In this document: piece by piece, positions 16,652 through 25,548 of the stretch
Numbering within the stretch: position 1 is the first letter of the stretch
Layout: the number at the start of each line of letters is the position of its first letter
DNA from: Saccharopolyspora soli
GTDB lineage: Bacteria > Actinomycetota > Actinomycetes > Mycobacteriales > Pseudonocardiaceae
DNA: 64,000 nucleotides
Reading direction: 5' to 3'
Assembly: GCF_022678645.1 (NCBI RefSeq)
Contig: NZ_JALBWV010000021.1
Location: forward strand, 62,001-126,000
The notes under the pieces: generated by a model
The model's input: only the letters and a program-made list of their open reading frames with translations
Databases searched by the model: none
Told to the model about the DNA's origin: nothing
Program-made: the position numbers and the translations under genes

Positions 16652-17198
16652 CCGCAGCCTCCCGCTCCCATCGCACCCGGTGCCATGCTCCCGTCAGGAC
16701 ACTCCGACCGCACGACGACCTGGATGCGGGGCCTCGATGCGCGGACGACGCCCCGGTGCGGGCGTGGCTGCGCGCCCGTCGGACAACCCGGCCTGTGCGT
16801 CGACTTTGGACTTGGGATGCCCGCCTGCCGTGGTCCAGAGGAAGCAGATCGACCTCGTGTGGCAGGGCCGTGGGCTGGTCGTCGAGTATTCGTCTCGGCC
16901 GTGTGGTCCGCACCAACGCCGTCGCCTGCTGCGCAGGGCACTACGGCCTTCGAAGACTCGCGCTGCCGGGCCGAACGCCGCCTGCGAATTCGACCTGCGG
17001 GGCGGACGCGAACGGACTCGGCTCTTGTCAGGGTCGTAGGCGCGCGGGCTTGGGGCCGGCCCACGACTTCGCTCAGAAAGGCACCCCGAGCCAAAGGAGC
17101 CAGGCCACGACGTTGATGCGGTTGAGAACTGGTGCCTGGAGGGCACGGGCCGGGGCGTGACAGCGGTACCGGCCCTGACCGGAGTGGGAGGTGGCTCG
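16652..17198. other. Gene-free stretch
   Basis: The 547 bases between the divergent nhaA and ackA genes. Shadow frames only. The promoters of both genes must lie here, but no specific element could be assigned. Confidence 0.5.
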
Positions 17199-18308
17199 AT
17201 GGCCCTGGTGCTAACCGTGAATCCAGGCTCCTCCAGCTTGCAGCTGCATCTCGTCGATGCTCAAGCGGATGAAGTGCTCGATTCATCGGCCGTGGAGCAA
17301 CATGCGCACAGCGCGGAAGCGCGACGCGCGCTCGAAGGACTGCTGGAACGCGTTCAGGACCAGCACATCGCAGGAGTCGGTTACCGCCTTGTCCACGGCG
17401 GCCAGAAATTGCTTTCTCCGGTCACTGTCGACGACTCCACGCTTGACGCGGCACGCGCAGCGGAATCGCTGGCGCCATTGCACGTTCCACCGGTGCTCGA
17501 TCTCGTGGACACCCTGCGCGCGCGTTTACCACGGCTTCCGCACGTGCTGTGCCCTGACACGGCCTTCCACGCCGAGCTTCCCGAGGTCGCGAGAACTTAC
17601 GCCCTGCCCGCGGATTGGCGGTTCCGCTACGGAATTCGACGCTACGGCTTTCACGGGCTCTCGTATTCCCGGGCCCTGCGGCGCACTGCTCAGCTGCTCG
17701 GCCGTCCGGAGGATGATCTGCAGCTCCTACTGACCCACCTTGGCGGGGGCTGCTCGGTATGCGCGGTCCGCAGCGGGCGAAGCGTGCAGACGTCGATGGG
17801 CTTCACCCCGCTTGAGGGCGTGCCGATGACCACACGTTCCGGCAGCGTCGACCCCGGTTTGCTCCTGTGGCTGCAGCGCGAAGCCGGACTCGGCATCGAC
17901 GACATCGCCGAAGCGCTCAACCGGAGGTCGGGCTTGCTCGGGCTCTCCGAGGGGCTTTCCGCGGATACCCGGGAGCTGGTGCAGGCGGCCGAAAACGGCG
18001 ACGCCAGAGCCGAATTGGCCATGAAGGTGTTCGCCCACGGCGTGCGGCGGGAGCTCGCCGCGGAGGCCACCAGCCTGGACCGCGTGGATGCGGTGGTCTT
18101 CACCGGGGAGATCGGCTGGGACCAGCCCGAGCTCCGCGAAGCGGTGTGCTCCGGGCTGGGGGTGCTGAGCATCTCCGGAGGCTTGAGCGGCAACCGCGAC
18201 GACGATGGCCCGGTCAGCCCGCCCTCCGCGGCCGTACCCGTCCTCGTCGTGCGTCCGCGGGAAGAACTCGAAATCGCCAGGTCCACGATGACCGCCTTGC
18301 ACAGCTGA
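17199..18308 (+). CDS. ackA: Acetate kinase family protein
   Basis: A 369-residue protein, slightly short of the usual ~400. It carries the family signatures in order: LTVNPGSSSLQLHLVD at the N-terminus, YRLVHGG, DTAFHAELP, RYGFHGLSYSRA (signature 2), THLGGGCSVCAVRSGRSVQT and GFTPLEGVPMTTRSGSVDPG, then VFTGEIGWDQPELRE. The reaction is acetyl phosphate + ADP to acetate + ATP, or the propionate equivalent. The expected partner pta (or a phosphoketolase) is not adjacent. The start is fixed by GGGAGG seven bases before ATG 17199. A hairpin 42 bases after the stop probably terminates it. Confidence 0.92.
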   Translation: MALVLTVNPGSSSLQLHLVDAQADEVLDSSAVEQHAHSAEARRALEGLLERVQDQHIAGVGYRLVHGGQKLLSPVTVDDSTLDAARAAESLAPLHVPPVLDLVDTLRARLPRLPHVLCPDTAFHAELPEVARTYALPADWRFRYGIRRYGFHGLSYSRALRRTAQLLGRPEDDLQLLLTHLGGGCSVCAVRSGRSVQTSMGFTPLEGVPMTTRSGSVDPGLLLWLQREAGLGIDDIAEALNRRSGLLGLSEGLSADTRELVQAAENGDARAELAMKVFAHGVRRELAAEATSLDRVDAVVFTGEIGWDQPELREAVCSGLGVLSISGGLSGNRDDDGPVSPPSAAVPVLVVRPREELEIARSTMTALHS

Positions 18309-18349
18309 AGCCCGACCGTTGGAGACGTCACGCCAAAGCCCAACAGGCG

Positions 18350-18374
18350 GCCGGAAGCCTCTCGGTTCCGGCCC
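18350..18374 (+). terminator. Hairpin between ackA and the convergent small ORF
   Basis: A perfect 8-bp inverted repeat, GGCCGGAA-N9-TTCCGGCC, lies 42 bases after the ackA stop and 25 bases beyond the stop of the converging 72-aa ORF. It has no U-tract, as is usual for actinomycete terminators, and could serve both strands. Confidence 0.6.
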
Positions 18375-18398
18375 AGGTTCACTCAGAGAAGTAGATCG

Positions 18399-18617
18399 TC
18401 AGCTCGTACGTCTCCGGATTGGGGGCTCGTCGCCAGGATACGTCGAGGAGGGTGCCGTGTTCCCGCTGATTCCCAACCACAGGTTGGCCTTGTTGAACGC
18501 CTCCTCCTGAGTCTCCCCGTGGCACGACTGTCGGTAATCACTTCCGCCGTTAGCCCACGTTTCATAGCAGTCAAACTGTCCGTGCGCCCGCCGAAGCGAA
18601 CCGGCGATACCGGTCAC
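18399..18617 (-). CDS. Small hypothetical protein coupled to the restriction endonuclease
   Basis: A 72-residue ORF whose GTG start overlaps the endonuclease stop as GTGA, a classic translational-coupling arrangement. The translation (VTGIAGSLRRAHGQFDCYET ... GETQEEAFNKANLWLGIS) is rich in aromatic and acidic residues and looks like a real protein rather than an Arg/Pro shadow. No known family was recognised. G+C is visibly lower than in flanking genes, as it is for the endonuclease. It could be an accessory or inhibitory partner of the nuclease, but this rests on position alone. Confidence 0.6.
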   Translation of the reverse strand: MTGIAGSLRRAHGQFDCYETWANGGSDYRQSCHGETQEEAFNKANLWLGISGNTAPSSTYPGDEPPIRRRTS

Positions 18618-20203
18618 TTTGCCTTCTTCTTGGTCTTCGGTGGCATGACGATCCGCGCTTCGATTCCCTGCTGATGACAAAGCCACAGCAGCCGGGTCCC
18701 ATCGTAGAGCTGAAGCGGTTTGCCGTTGGCGAACTCGTAGCTGCTCGGACCGAAACCGCTGGTCGTGATCAGGATTCCCTTCGTAGCCCCTTCCGCATGC
18801 ACCACGCCAAACAGGTCCCGGACCGCCGACGGTTGCACGGTGTCCTTGTAATGCTTGACCTGGATCACGTACTTGCCGCCGCGGATAGGGGTTGGGTCGT
18901 AGGCGATGCAGTCGATGCCACCGTCACCGCTGGCCTGGAACTGCTTGGTGTCGAAACCCATCCGGTCGAAGAGGTTTTGGATGAAGTGCTCGAACTCCTT
19001 GTGCTCCATGTCCATCAGGTTGGGGCGTCGGTCGAGCTTACTCAGGATGTCGACCGGGTCTACCAAGCGTGGATCTGCCATGTCGAAGCTGAGGTAGGGC
19101 TCCACAGAGGCAAGAGCTTCTGGGTGGTCAGTGACCTCGGCGCCGAAGAACCTGCGCACGCATTCCACCGCCTTAACCTGGTGGAGGTTCACCTTGTCGT
19201 ACTGTGCCCGCGTCGCCCGCAGGGTTATCCGGCACGGCCGGACCGGCTGCCCGATCGCCGGGTCGATCATGTCAATCATGCCGTTGACTACCACGGTGTC
19301 GACGAGCTCGTTCAGATCGGCAGCAAAGGCAGCGTGCACCGCTTGTAAGGCGATCTGGCAGATGATGTCCTGATAAGTGCTGCGAATCTCCTCGATCGGA
19401 CGCTTCTTACGCACCTCAATCGTCTTGCGCGTCTTGACGAACTGGAACTCCTTCTCCAGCGGGACGATGTCAAGCCCCGGCACGTCCCATTCGATGACGA
19501 GCTCGGTCGACTCCGGCACGTAAGCGGCGCGGCGTGCCGTAGGAAACCCGGTCGGCATAGTGATGTCGTCGATGAGTCGCTGGTAGTACTCACTGACCGC
19601 GAAGCGGTCGCCGTTCAGCACCTTCTCGCGGAAGGTATCGATCTCGGCATGCTGAGCCTCGATCCGCTGACGTTGCTTGGTGATCCGCTCGGCATGGGCC
19701 GCCCGCTTGGCAACGACCCGCTGTTGGCGCGCGATTTCGCGTTCGGCATGGTCGCGTTGGGCGCGTTCAAAGCGTTTATCAGCGGCCGCCCGCCGGGAAA
19801 CGTAGCGATTGGCGCCACCGAACGCCCGACTGATCGCGCCTGGTGTGTGCGGCGCGTAGTCCTCCCACTGGGGCGCCGGTTCTGGTTCGGCGTCTCCTCC
19901 GAGGTCCAGGGATGGCAGCACCAGGGGTATCTTCAACGCCTCGAAATCAAGCGGCCGGACCGAGCGGTCGAGAACTCCGGCCAGCACCCCGGTGATCTCG
20001 ATCAGCCTGCGTTCGACGGTCGCCGTTTGCTCGGCCGCAAGTTCGATCTGCCGTTGGAGTTCCGCTTCCTGCTGCTGCTTTACCTCAAGCTTGCGCAATC
20101 GTTCGGCCTCGGCAGATTCCCGTTTGCGCTCCTGCGCTTCCCACCGTTGGCGCTGGAGATCAGCCGCCTGTCGGCTTGGTGGCCGCTTCCGCGACTGTGC
20201 CAT
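18614..20203 (-). CDS. Restriction endonuclease, Mrr-cat type, with coiled-coil N-terminus
   Basis: A 529-residue protein. Residues ~10-60 and ~135-200 are highly charged Glu/Arg/Gln coiled-coil-like segments. A central domain of unknown type follows (~205-390). The last 130 residues form an Mrr-like PD-(D/E)xK nuclease: EFEHFIQNLFDRMGF (Glu403), SGDGGIDCIAY (Asp431), then YVIQVKHYK (Gln448, Lys450) and ATKGILITTSGF. Mrr enzymes cut foreign, often methylated, DNA. The ATG follows GGGGG with a four-base spacer. The DNA is less G+C-rich than its surroundings, suggesting transfer. It is divergent from a UvrD-like helicase 187 bases away and coupled to a 72-aa ORF. Confidence 0.85.
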   Translation of the reverse strand: MAQSRKRPPSRQAADLQRQRWEAQERKRESAEAERLRKLEVKQQQEAELQRQIELAAEQTATVERRLIEITGVLAGVLDRSVRPLDFEALKIPLVLPSLDLGGDAEPEPAPQWEDYAPHTPGAISRAFGGANRYVSRRAAADKRFERAQRDHAEREIARQQRVVAKRAAHAERITKQRQRIEAQHAEIDTFREKVLNGDRFAVSEYYQRLIDDITMPTGFPTARRAAYVPESTELVIEWDVPGLDIVPLEKEFQFVKTRKTIEVRKKRPIEEIRSTYQDIICQIALQAVHAAFAADLNELVDTVVVNGMIDMIDPAIGQPVRPCRITLRATRAQYDKVNLHQVKAVECVRRFFGAEVTDHPEALASVEPYLSFDMADPRLVDPVDILSKLDRRPNLMDMEHKEFEHFIQNLFDRMGFDTKQFQASGDGGIDCIAYDPTPIRGGKYVIQVKHYKDTVQPSAVRDLFGVVHAEGATKGILITTSGFGPSSYEFANGKPLQLYDGTRLLWLCHQQGIEARIVMPPKTKKKAK

Positions 20204-20390
20204 TACGCCCCCAAGGAACGTAGATCACACCACTACAACCGACGGTAGCTGACACGTAAGTCCGGTGACACCGCCTTGCCAGTGATAGGGCTAGCGATCA
20301 GCACGTTCGCATTCACAGGATCATGATCAACTGCGTGGACAAGCGTGCAGGAATCTGCGCAAGGCCGACGACCTCGGCATTCTCGGCCCG

Positions 20391-22049
20391 GTGCTGCCTG
20401 AGTTGCAGTACGACGTACTCGCCAGCCTCGCATCCGGGCTCAGCCCCGAAACTGTAGAGCAAGAACTCTTCCAGAACCTTCCCCGGGCAGATGGGCAGAA
20501 CCGCAGCACCGCCGCGCCGGAAGCGACAAGCACGTTCACCGAAGCGATGAAACGGTCCCAGGGCTACATCGTCGTTGTGAATGACTCGAAGGAACTGGGC
20601 GACATCCTCCATCGACCATTCGATCGTTGGCGCGTGTTCCTCCATCCAACGCAGCAACGCATCGCCGAACATCCGCCCTACAATGGACCTACACGCGTCA
20701 CGGGCGGGCCAGGAACCGGCAAGACAGTGGTCGCACTGCACCGCGCTCACCACCTCGCGCGAAACGCTCAACTCGTTAAGAACTCGATTCTGCTCACCAC
20801 GTACACCAAGAATCTCGCTGCGGAAGTCGCCCGCAATCTCAGCCTGCTCATCACGGACCCCGTCGTCCGCGGCAGGATCGAGGTCGACAACATCGACGTG
20901 ATCGCCCACCGCTACTTCCAGCAGCTGCACCCGAATTCCGGCGACCCGATCGAGAGAAGAGACCGCTTGCCCCGATGGCAGCAGCTTGCCCGCCGCCACC
21001 ACCTCGACCTCCCCGATTCCTTCCTCGACCAGGAGTGGCGCCAGGTGGTGCTCGGCCAGCAGATCACCACAGCTCAGCAGTACCGCGAAGCCGACCGAAA
21101 GGGGCGCGGAAACCGCCTCTCTCTCGTGCTCCGGGACAGGCTGTGGGCCGTGTTCGAGGAATTCACCGCGCAGCTCCGCGGCGAGAACACATGGGCGTTC
21201 GAGGAGATCGTCGCCGAAGCCGCGCGGCTGCTGCACAAGCGCGACGAGAAGCCGTACCAGCATGTCATCGTCGACGAAGCCCAGGACCTACACCCCGCGC
21301 ACTGGCGCATGCTGCGCGCCCTCGTCGGAGAGCACGAGGACGACCTGTTCATCGCCGGCGACACCTATCAGCGCATCTACGACAACAAGGTGTCGCTGCG
21401 CAGTCTCGGCGTCCGAGTCACCGGCCGGTCCACGAAGCTGCGCATCAACTACCGCACCTCCCGGGAGATCCTGCTGCGGAGCACCGCCCTGCTGCTGGGA
21501 GAACGTGTGGACGACATGGATGAAGGCGAAGAGAACCTCGTCGGCTACCGATCGAGTTTCCGGGGACACCAGCCCGAAACAGCCAGTTTCACCGACGAAG
21601 CCGCCGAAATCGCGGCCATCATTCGGCGAGTCCAGCACTGGCTGAGGCAAGGCATTCGTCCGGAGACCGTCGCCATCACCTCGCGCAGAAGACACTTCGG
21701 CGAACGCGCGGCGGAGGCGCTGGCAGCCGCTGGGATCAGCACGTCCCAGCTCGATGATGTCGCGACCACCGGCGGAGTCCGGATCGGAACGATGCACAAG
21801 ATGAAAGGCCTCGAGTTCCGTTGCGTCGTGGTCGCCGATGTCAGAGCGGGCATCGTCCCGTTGACTGCCGCGGTCACCAATCCGGAAGTCGATCCGCAGC
21901 AGCACCAACAGGACCTCCAGGCCGAGCGCAATCTGCTGTTCGTCGCGTGCACTCGCGCCCGCGACTCGCTGTTCGTCTCCTGGCACGGGGAGCCCAGCAC
22001 GTTCCTCCACCCCGCCCTACCCACCGAGCACACAAGAGGATCACGCTGA
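20391..22049 (+). CDS. UvrD/Rep-like superfamily 1 helicase, probably shortened at the N-terminus
   Basis: The 552-residue frame contains complete SF1 motifs: VTGGPGTGKTVV (Walker A, Lys111), HVIVDEAQDLHPAHW (Walker B), LFIAGDTYQRIYD (III), KLRINYRTSREI (IV), RIGTMHKMKGLEF (V) and NLLFVACTRARDSLF (VI). Relatives that I recall carry ~150 further N-terminal residues including a RelE-like domain. Here the only start is GTG at 20391 without a ribosome site, while the frame is open back to 20295 and reads LRKADDLGILGPVLPELQYD across it. This suggests a 5' truncation or an unrecognised start. The helicase may act with the divergent endonuclease in DNA defence; that is inference. Confidence 0.8.
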   Translation: MLPELQYDVLASLASGLSPETVEQELFQNLPRADGQNRSTAAPEATSTFTEAMKRSQGYIVVVNDSKELGDILHRPFDRWRVFLHPTQQRIAEHPPYNGPTRVTGGPGTGKTVVALHRAHHLARNAQLVKNSILLTTYTKNLAAEVARNLSLLITDPVVRGRIEVDNIDVIAHRYFQQLHPNSGDPIERRDRLPRWQQLARRHHLDLPDSFLDQEWRQVVLGQQITTAQQYREADRKGRGNRLSLVLRDRLWAVFEEFTAQLRGENTWAFEEIVAEAARLLHKRDEKPYQHVIVDEAQDLHPAHWRMLRALVGEHEDDLFIAGDTYQRIYDNKVSLRSLGVRVTGRSTKLRINYRTSREILLRSTALLLGERVDDMDEGEENLVGYRSSFRGHQPETASFTDEAAEIAAIIRRVQHWLRQGIRPETVAITSRRRHFGERAAEALAAAGISTSQLDDVATTGGVRIGTMHKMKGLEFRCVVVADVRAGIVPLTAAVTNPEVDPQQHQQDLQAERNLLFVACTRARDSLFVSWHGEPSTFLHPALPTEHTRGSR

Positions 22050-22335
22050 GGACCACCTCACTGCGATGTTCTAGACCGACCCGGCGATCACGGACTGACG
22101 GAGCCACAGAAGGGATCGAGCGCCCCCAGTCAGGCACCAGCCCGTCCCACCCTTGCAACACCGGCTCCTGCGGGCGCACACAGTCATGTGGTGCAAGTGC
22201 CTCGCGACCTCGTCGGCTAACACCAGACGGCCCCTACGGGCGAAATTCCACGGATGTTCGCGGAATGGTCAAACGGCGATCGTCCCTCGCTACTACCCGC
22301 ACCGAGGATCTTGATGTCTCTACGAAGGGAACATC

Positions 22336-23892
22336 ATGGTGCACGATGTGGGGCCGAGGGCACCTCTCGGCCGTCGGAACTTCCTCAAGCTGAGCGGGGC
22401 GACTGCCACCGCGGTCGCCTGGGGTATCAACGCGCCGGACGCGAAGGCGACTCCGGCCCGGCCGGCCCCTGACAACGTGTTCGGTCTCGGTGTCGCCTCC
22501 GGCGATCCGCGCCCTGACGGCGTGGTGTTGTGGACCCGTCTCGCTCCTGAGCCGCTGGCGGCCGACGGCCACGGTGGTATGCCGCCCGATCCGGTCCCGG
22601 TGCAGTACCAGGTGGCCGAGGACACCCTCTTCCGTCGTGTCGTACGCAGCGGCCAGGCGCTCGCGTCGCCCGAGCTCGCGCACGCGGTACACCCAGAGGT
22701 GACGGGGCTCCGGCCGGACCGTGAGTACTTCTACCGGTTCCGTGTCGGGACGCAGATCAGCCCGGTCGGGCGGACCAGAACCCTGCCGGCTCCCGGCCAA
22801 CCGGTGTCGTCGTTCAGCTTCGCGTCGGCTTCCTGCCAGGCGTGGTACCACGGCTACTTCAGCCCCTACCGGCACATGGCCGAGGAGGACCTCGACATGG
22901 TGCTCTTCCTCGGCGACTACATCTACGAGTACGGCATCGTCGCCGGCGACAACCTGTGGCGGCAAGGCGCCTCGGTCGGCTCCGAGCACGGCGTGGAGAT
23001 CCAGACGCTGGAGCAGTACCGGCTGCGCTACTCGTTGTTCAAGACCGACCCACATCTGCAGGCTGTGCATGCGGCGGCGCCATGGCTGATCACCTGGGAT
23101 GACCACGAGGTCCAGAACAACTACGGCGCTGACGAGTCGCAGTACGGCATCAGTCCACAGGATTTCCTCTACCGTCGCGCGATCGCGTACCGCGCGTTCT
23201 ACGAGAACCTGCCGCTGTCGTTGTCGACCCTGCCGCAGGGGCCGCAGGCGCGGATCCACCGACGGTTCGACTACGGCTCGCTCGTCCGGTTCAACCTCAT
23301 CGATGAGCGCCAGTATCGCGGACCGGTCCCGGCCAATCTCGACGAACAGTACGCTGAGCAGCGCAGCATCCTCGGTTACGAGCAGGAAAAGTGGCTCTAC
23401 CAGGGGATGACCAACTCCCCAGCGACCTGGAACGTCGTCGCCACCGGCGACGTGGTGACCGCTGTCGGCGACAACAACGTGGACATGTGGGACGGCTTCC
23501 CGGCAGCGCGCCGTCGACTGACCGACGTGATGCAGCACACCCGTAACCCGGTGGTCCTCGCCGGGGACGTCCACAAGCACGTGGCCAGCGAGCTGAAGGC
23601 CGACTTCTCCGACCCCGCGTCGACAACAGTGGGCGTGGAGCTGATCTGTACCTCGATCGCGTCAGATGGGGACGGGTCCCAGGATACGGGTTCGTCTGCC
23701 TGGGTAAAGCATCCCTACGTCCGCGGGTACGACGCCAGGCGAGGATACCTGCACGTAAGGATGACGCCGAACGAGCTGATTTCCGACTTCAAGATCGTGC
23801 CCTGGATCGAACAGGACGCCGACGCACCCATCCAGACCAGTTTCCGCTTCGCCACACCGGCGGGACGGCCCAGCCTGGAGAGGCTGATCTGA
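22336..23892 (+). CDS. phoD: Alkaline phosphatase D (PhoD), Tat-exported
   Basis: A 518-residue phosphodiesterase/phosphomonoesterase. The N-terminus has a twin-arginine signal (RRNFLKLSGATATAVAWG, residues 13 onward). The PhoD core follows: FGLGVASGDPRPDGVVLWTR, SFASASCQAW, MVLFLGDYIYEYG, WLITWDDHEVQNNY and VVLAGDVHKHVASEL, which supply the Fe3+/Ca2+ ligands. It releases phosphate from organic phosphates outside the cell. The start is supported by AAGGGA eight bases before the ATG. The stop overlaps the next start as TGATG, so the following gene is translationally coupled. Confidence 0.93.
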   Translation: MVHDVGPRAPLGRRNFLKLSGATATAVAWGINAPDAKATPARPAPDNVFGLGVASGDPRPDGVVLWTRLAPEPLAADGHGGMPPDPVPVQYQVAEDTLFRRVVRSGQALASPELAHAVHPEVTGLRPDREYFYRFRVGTQISPVGRTRTLPAPGQPVSSFSFASASCQAWYHGYFSPYRHMAEEDLDMVLFLGDYIYEYGIVAGDNLWRQGASVGSEHGVEIQTLEQYRLRYSLFKTDPHLQAVHAAAPWLITWDDHEVQNNYGADESQYGISPQDFLYRRAIAYRAFYENLPLSLSTLPQGPQARIHRRFDYGSLVRFNLIDERQYRGPVPANLDEQYAEQRSILGYEQEKWLYQGMTNSPATWNVVATGDVVTAVGDNNVDMWDGFPAARRRLTDVMQHTRNPVVLAGDVHKHVASELKADFSDPASTTVGVELICTSIASDGDGSQDTGSSAWVKHPYVRGYDARRGYLHVRMTPNELISDFKIVPWIEQDADAPIQTSFRFATPAGRPSLERLI

Positions 23893-24755
23893 TGCTGAAC
23901 GCCCAGTTCGCCCCGAGCCCCGAACCCCGACCGGTCGCGAACCTCAGGGCGACGGGCCACCTCAAGCGCAATGACCTGGTGTGGACTCCCGCGCCGTGGT
24001 CCACGGTTCTCGACCACTACCGCGTCTACGGCATGCGGGGCACCGGCAAGGTGCCGATCGGGCCGGAAACACTGCTCGCCAAGACTCCCTACCCGCACTA
24101 CGAGCACCGAGGGCTCGACGCAGGTGGCGAGCGGTGGACGTATCAGATCGTCGTCATCGACGCCGCAGGGTCGGCGAGCATAACGTCGAATCCGGTCGAG
24201 GCGACGAGCACGCGGTCGGTTACGGTATCCGGCAGCCCGATCGCCATCGTCGGGACCTTCGACGGCAAGGGCCTTGAGATGGCGCTCTCGCCCAACGGCT
24301 ACTCGCGCTATCCGACGACCTTTCCCGACGACGTGGACTTCCGCCATGGCGCGGACTCGGCGAGCAGCGGATGGAGCTACCTCCAGCCGGGGCCGGCAGA
24401 CGCGTGGGCTGGACGGCGCAACCATCTGTTCCGGTTGCGGTTCGACCTATCCACAGTGCCAGCGCAGGATGTCGACCTGGCGCTGTGGCTCATCGACAGC
24501 CACGCCTCTATACCCGGCTCAGCCGTCCTCAGCGTGAACGGGACCACGGTCGACCGCCTCGCCTTCGCGCTAGGTGCGACCAAAGGCTCCACCATCGGCG
24601 ACAGCACCGTACCCGGATCGCCACTCAAGCCGTCGTACATCGAAAGACCACTCGCGCGCGAGCTGTTCCGGCAGGGAGGGAACGTGCTGGAGTTGTTCAA
24701 GGACGACGGTTCCTGGATCGCCTACGATGCGATCGGCGTGTATGCCCGCCGTTAG
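23892..24755 (+). CDS. Hypothetical protein with Fn3-like and rhamnogalacturonan-lyase-like domains
   Basis: A 287-residue protein with no signal peptide visible. Residues ~15-105 look like a fibronectin-III/immunoglobulin beta-sandwich (LKRNDLVWTPAPWSTVLDHY ... YQIVVIDAAGSASITSN). Residues ~120-287 resemble the C-terminal carbohydrate-binding domain III of family-4 polysaccharide lyases (FRLRFDLSTVP, LALWLIDSHAS, NVLELFKDDGSWIAYDAIGV). The catalytic lyase domain is absent. Its TGATG coupling to phoD suggests a joint extracellular role, but how it would leave the cell is unclear. A strong hairpin follows 60 bases after the stop. Confidence 0.7.
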   Translation: MLNAQFAPSPEPRPVANLRATGHLKRNDLVWTPAPWSTVLDHYRVYGMRGTGKVPIGPETLLAKTPYPHYEHRGLDAGGERWTYQIVVIDAAGSASITSNPVEATSTRSVTVSGSPIAIVGTFDGKGLEMALSPNGYSRYPTTFPDDVDFRHGADSASSGWSYLQPGPADAWAGRRNHLFRLRFDLSTVPAQDVDLALWLIDSHASIPGSAVLSVNGTTVDRLAFALGATKGSTIGDSTVPGSPLKPSYIERPLARELFRQGGNVLELFKDDGSWIAYDAIGVYARR

Positions 24756-24815
24756 TGCCGTCGAGCCACGTCCGGGCCGTTAGCCAGAGCGTCTGGCGAG
24801 CGGTCGTCGGTGATT

Positions 24816-24851
24816 GGTCGGGCGGCGCCACCACGCTGACGCCGCCCGACC
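24816..24851 (+). terminator. Terminator of the phoD operon
   Basis: A 12-bp perfect stem, GGTCGGGCGGCG paired with CGCCGCCCGACC, with a 12-base loop. It lies about 60 bases after the last gene of the phoD unit. There is no U-tract. Confidence 0.75.
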
Positions 24852-25548
24852 CGGCCGTGGAACTCGCGGGGCTGGCGACCACTGGCCGCTGGCGCCTGCC
24901 GGTCTAGGTACGCCGGAACGCAGGGACAAGATCCGGCCGGGTCGGCTGAGGTCGTATCGCCGGGATCGGGGCGCAGCCGCCGTACCATTCCCAGCTGGTC
25001 CAACGCAGCCCGGCGATCGCTGAACTCGCTGCGTGTTCCGTCGCCGGACGTCTGGATCCCGTGCGGCTTCAAACTGGTTTCACGGCCTGTGATCTGGGGT
25101 TTAGCCGGGCCCTCAGGCTTGCGGGTGCCGATTAATCATCCAGCCTGGTCAGGCGGCATGTTGGTACTCGTGGAGGGTTCCGCCGAGTCGGTCTCGTCGG
25201 CGGACTTGCAGGTGCCGGATCTGCGCTGGCACGTTGCCCCGCCGGTGTCCGGGCTGGCGGAGATGTCCCCATGTCGCATGGAATCTCTTTTCTGAGAGGG
25301 ATATTTCGCCTGTGCCGGCCCGTCTGCAGCGTCCCTCGGAACGACCGGAGCCTCCGAAACGGTTGGAAAACCGGAATTTATGGCCAGATACACGCGAACA
25401 GATGATCTCCTGCCCGCCCCGTCTTCACGTAACGCCGCTGAGCGAACACCAACCGTCACATAGTTGTTCATCAATTGGTGGTGCAGTTGTCCGGTTATCG
25501 CAGGAACGATCGGCGAATCTCAGGTGTCCACAAGTTTCGGGAGGATGC
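24852..25548. other. Gene-free region with transposase debris
   Basis: About 700 bases with no intact gene. The only recognised content is the tail of an integrase-type transposase on the minus strand (25149-25275). Just before the RNase gene the base composition becomes more A/T-rich (25340-25540), as expected for a promoter region, but no clear hexamers were assigned. Confidence 0.45.
25149..25275 (-). pseudogene. C-terminal remnant of an integrase-core IS transposase
   Basis: The minus-strand frame ends with LQVRRRDRLGGTLHEYQHAA and a stop. It matches the tail I know from actinobacterial rve-type (IS481/IS3-like) transposases (VRRRDRLGG..HEY..AA). Upstream it reads GHRRGNVPAQIRH before similarity is lost. 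The catalytic core is absent. Confidence 0.6.

Noticed and set aside
15119..17116. A 665-residue plus-strand frame opposite nhaA
   Set aside because: Shadow of NhaA; no recognisable domain and Gln/Arg/His-biased composition.
20233..20433. Minus-strand frame before the endonuclease (TLVHAVDHDPVNANVLIASP)
   Set aside because: Resembles a protein locally, but it spans the divergent promoter region and overlaps the helicase start; no family match.
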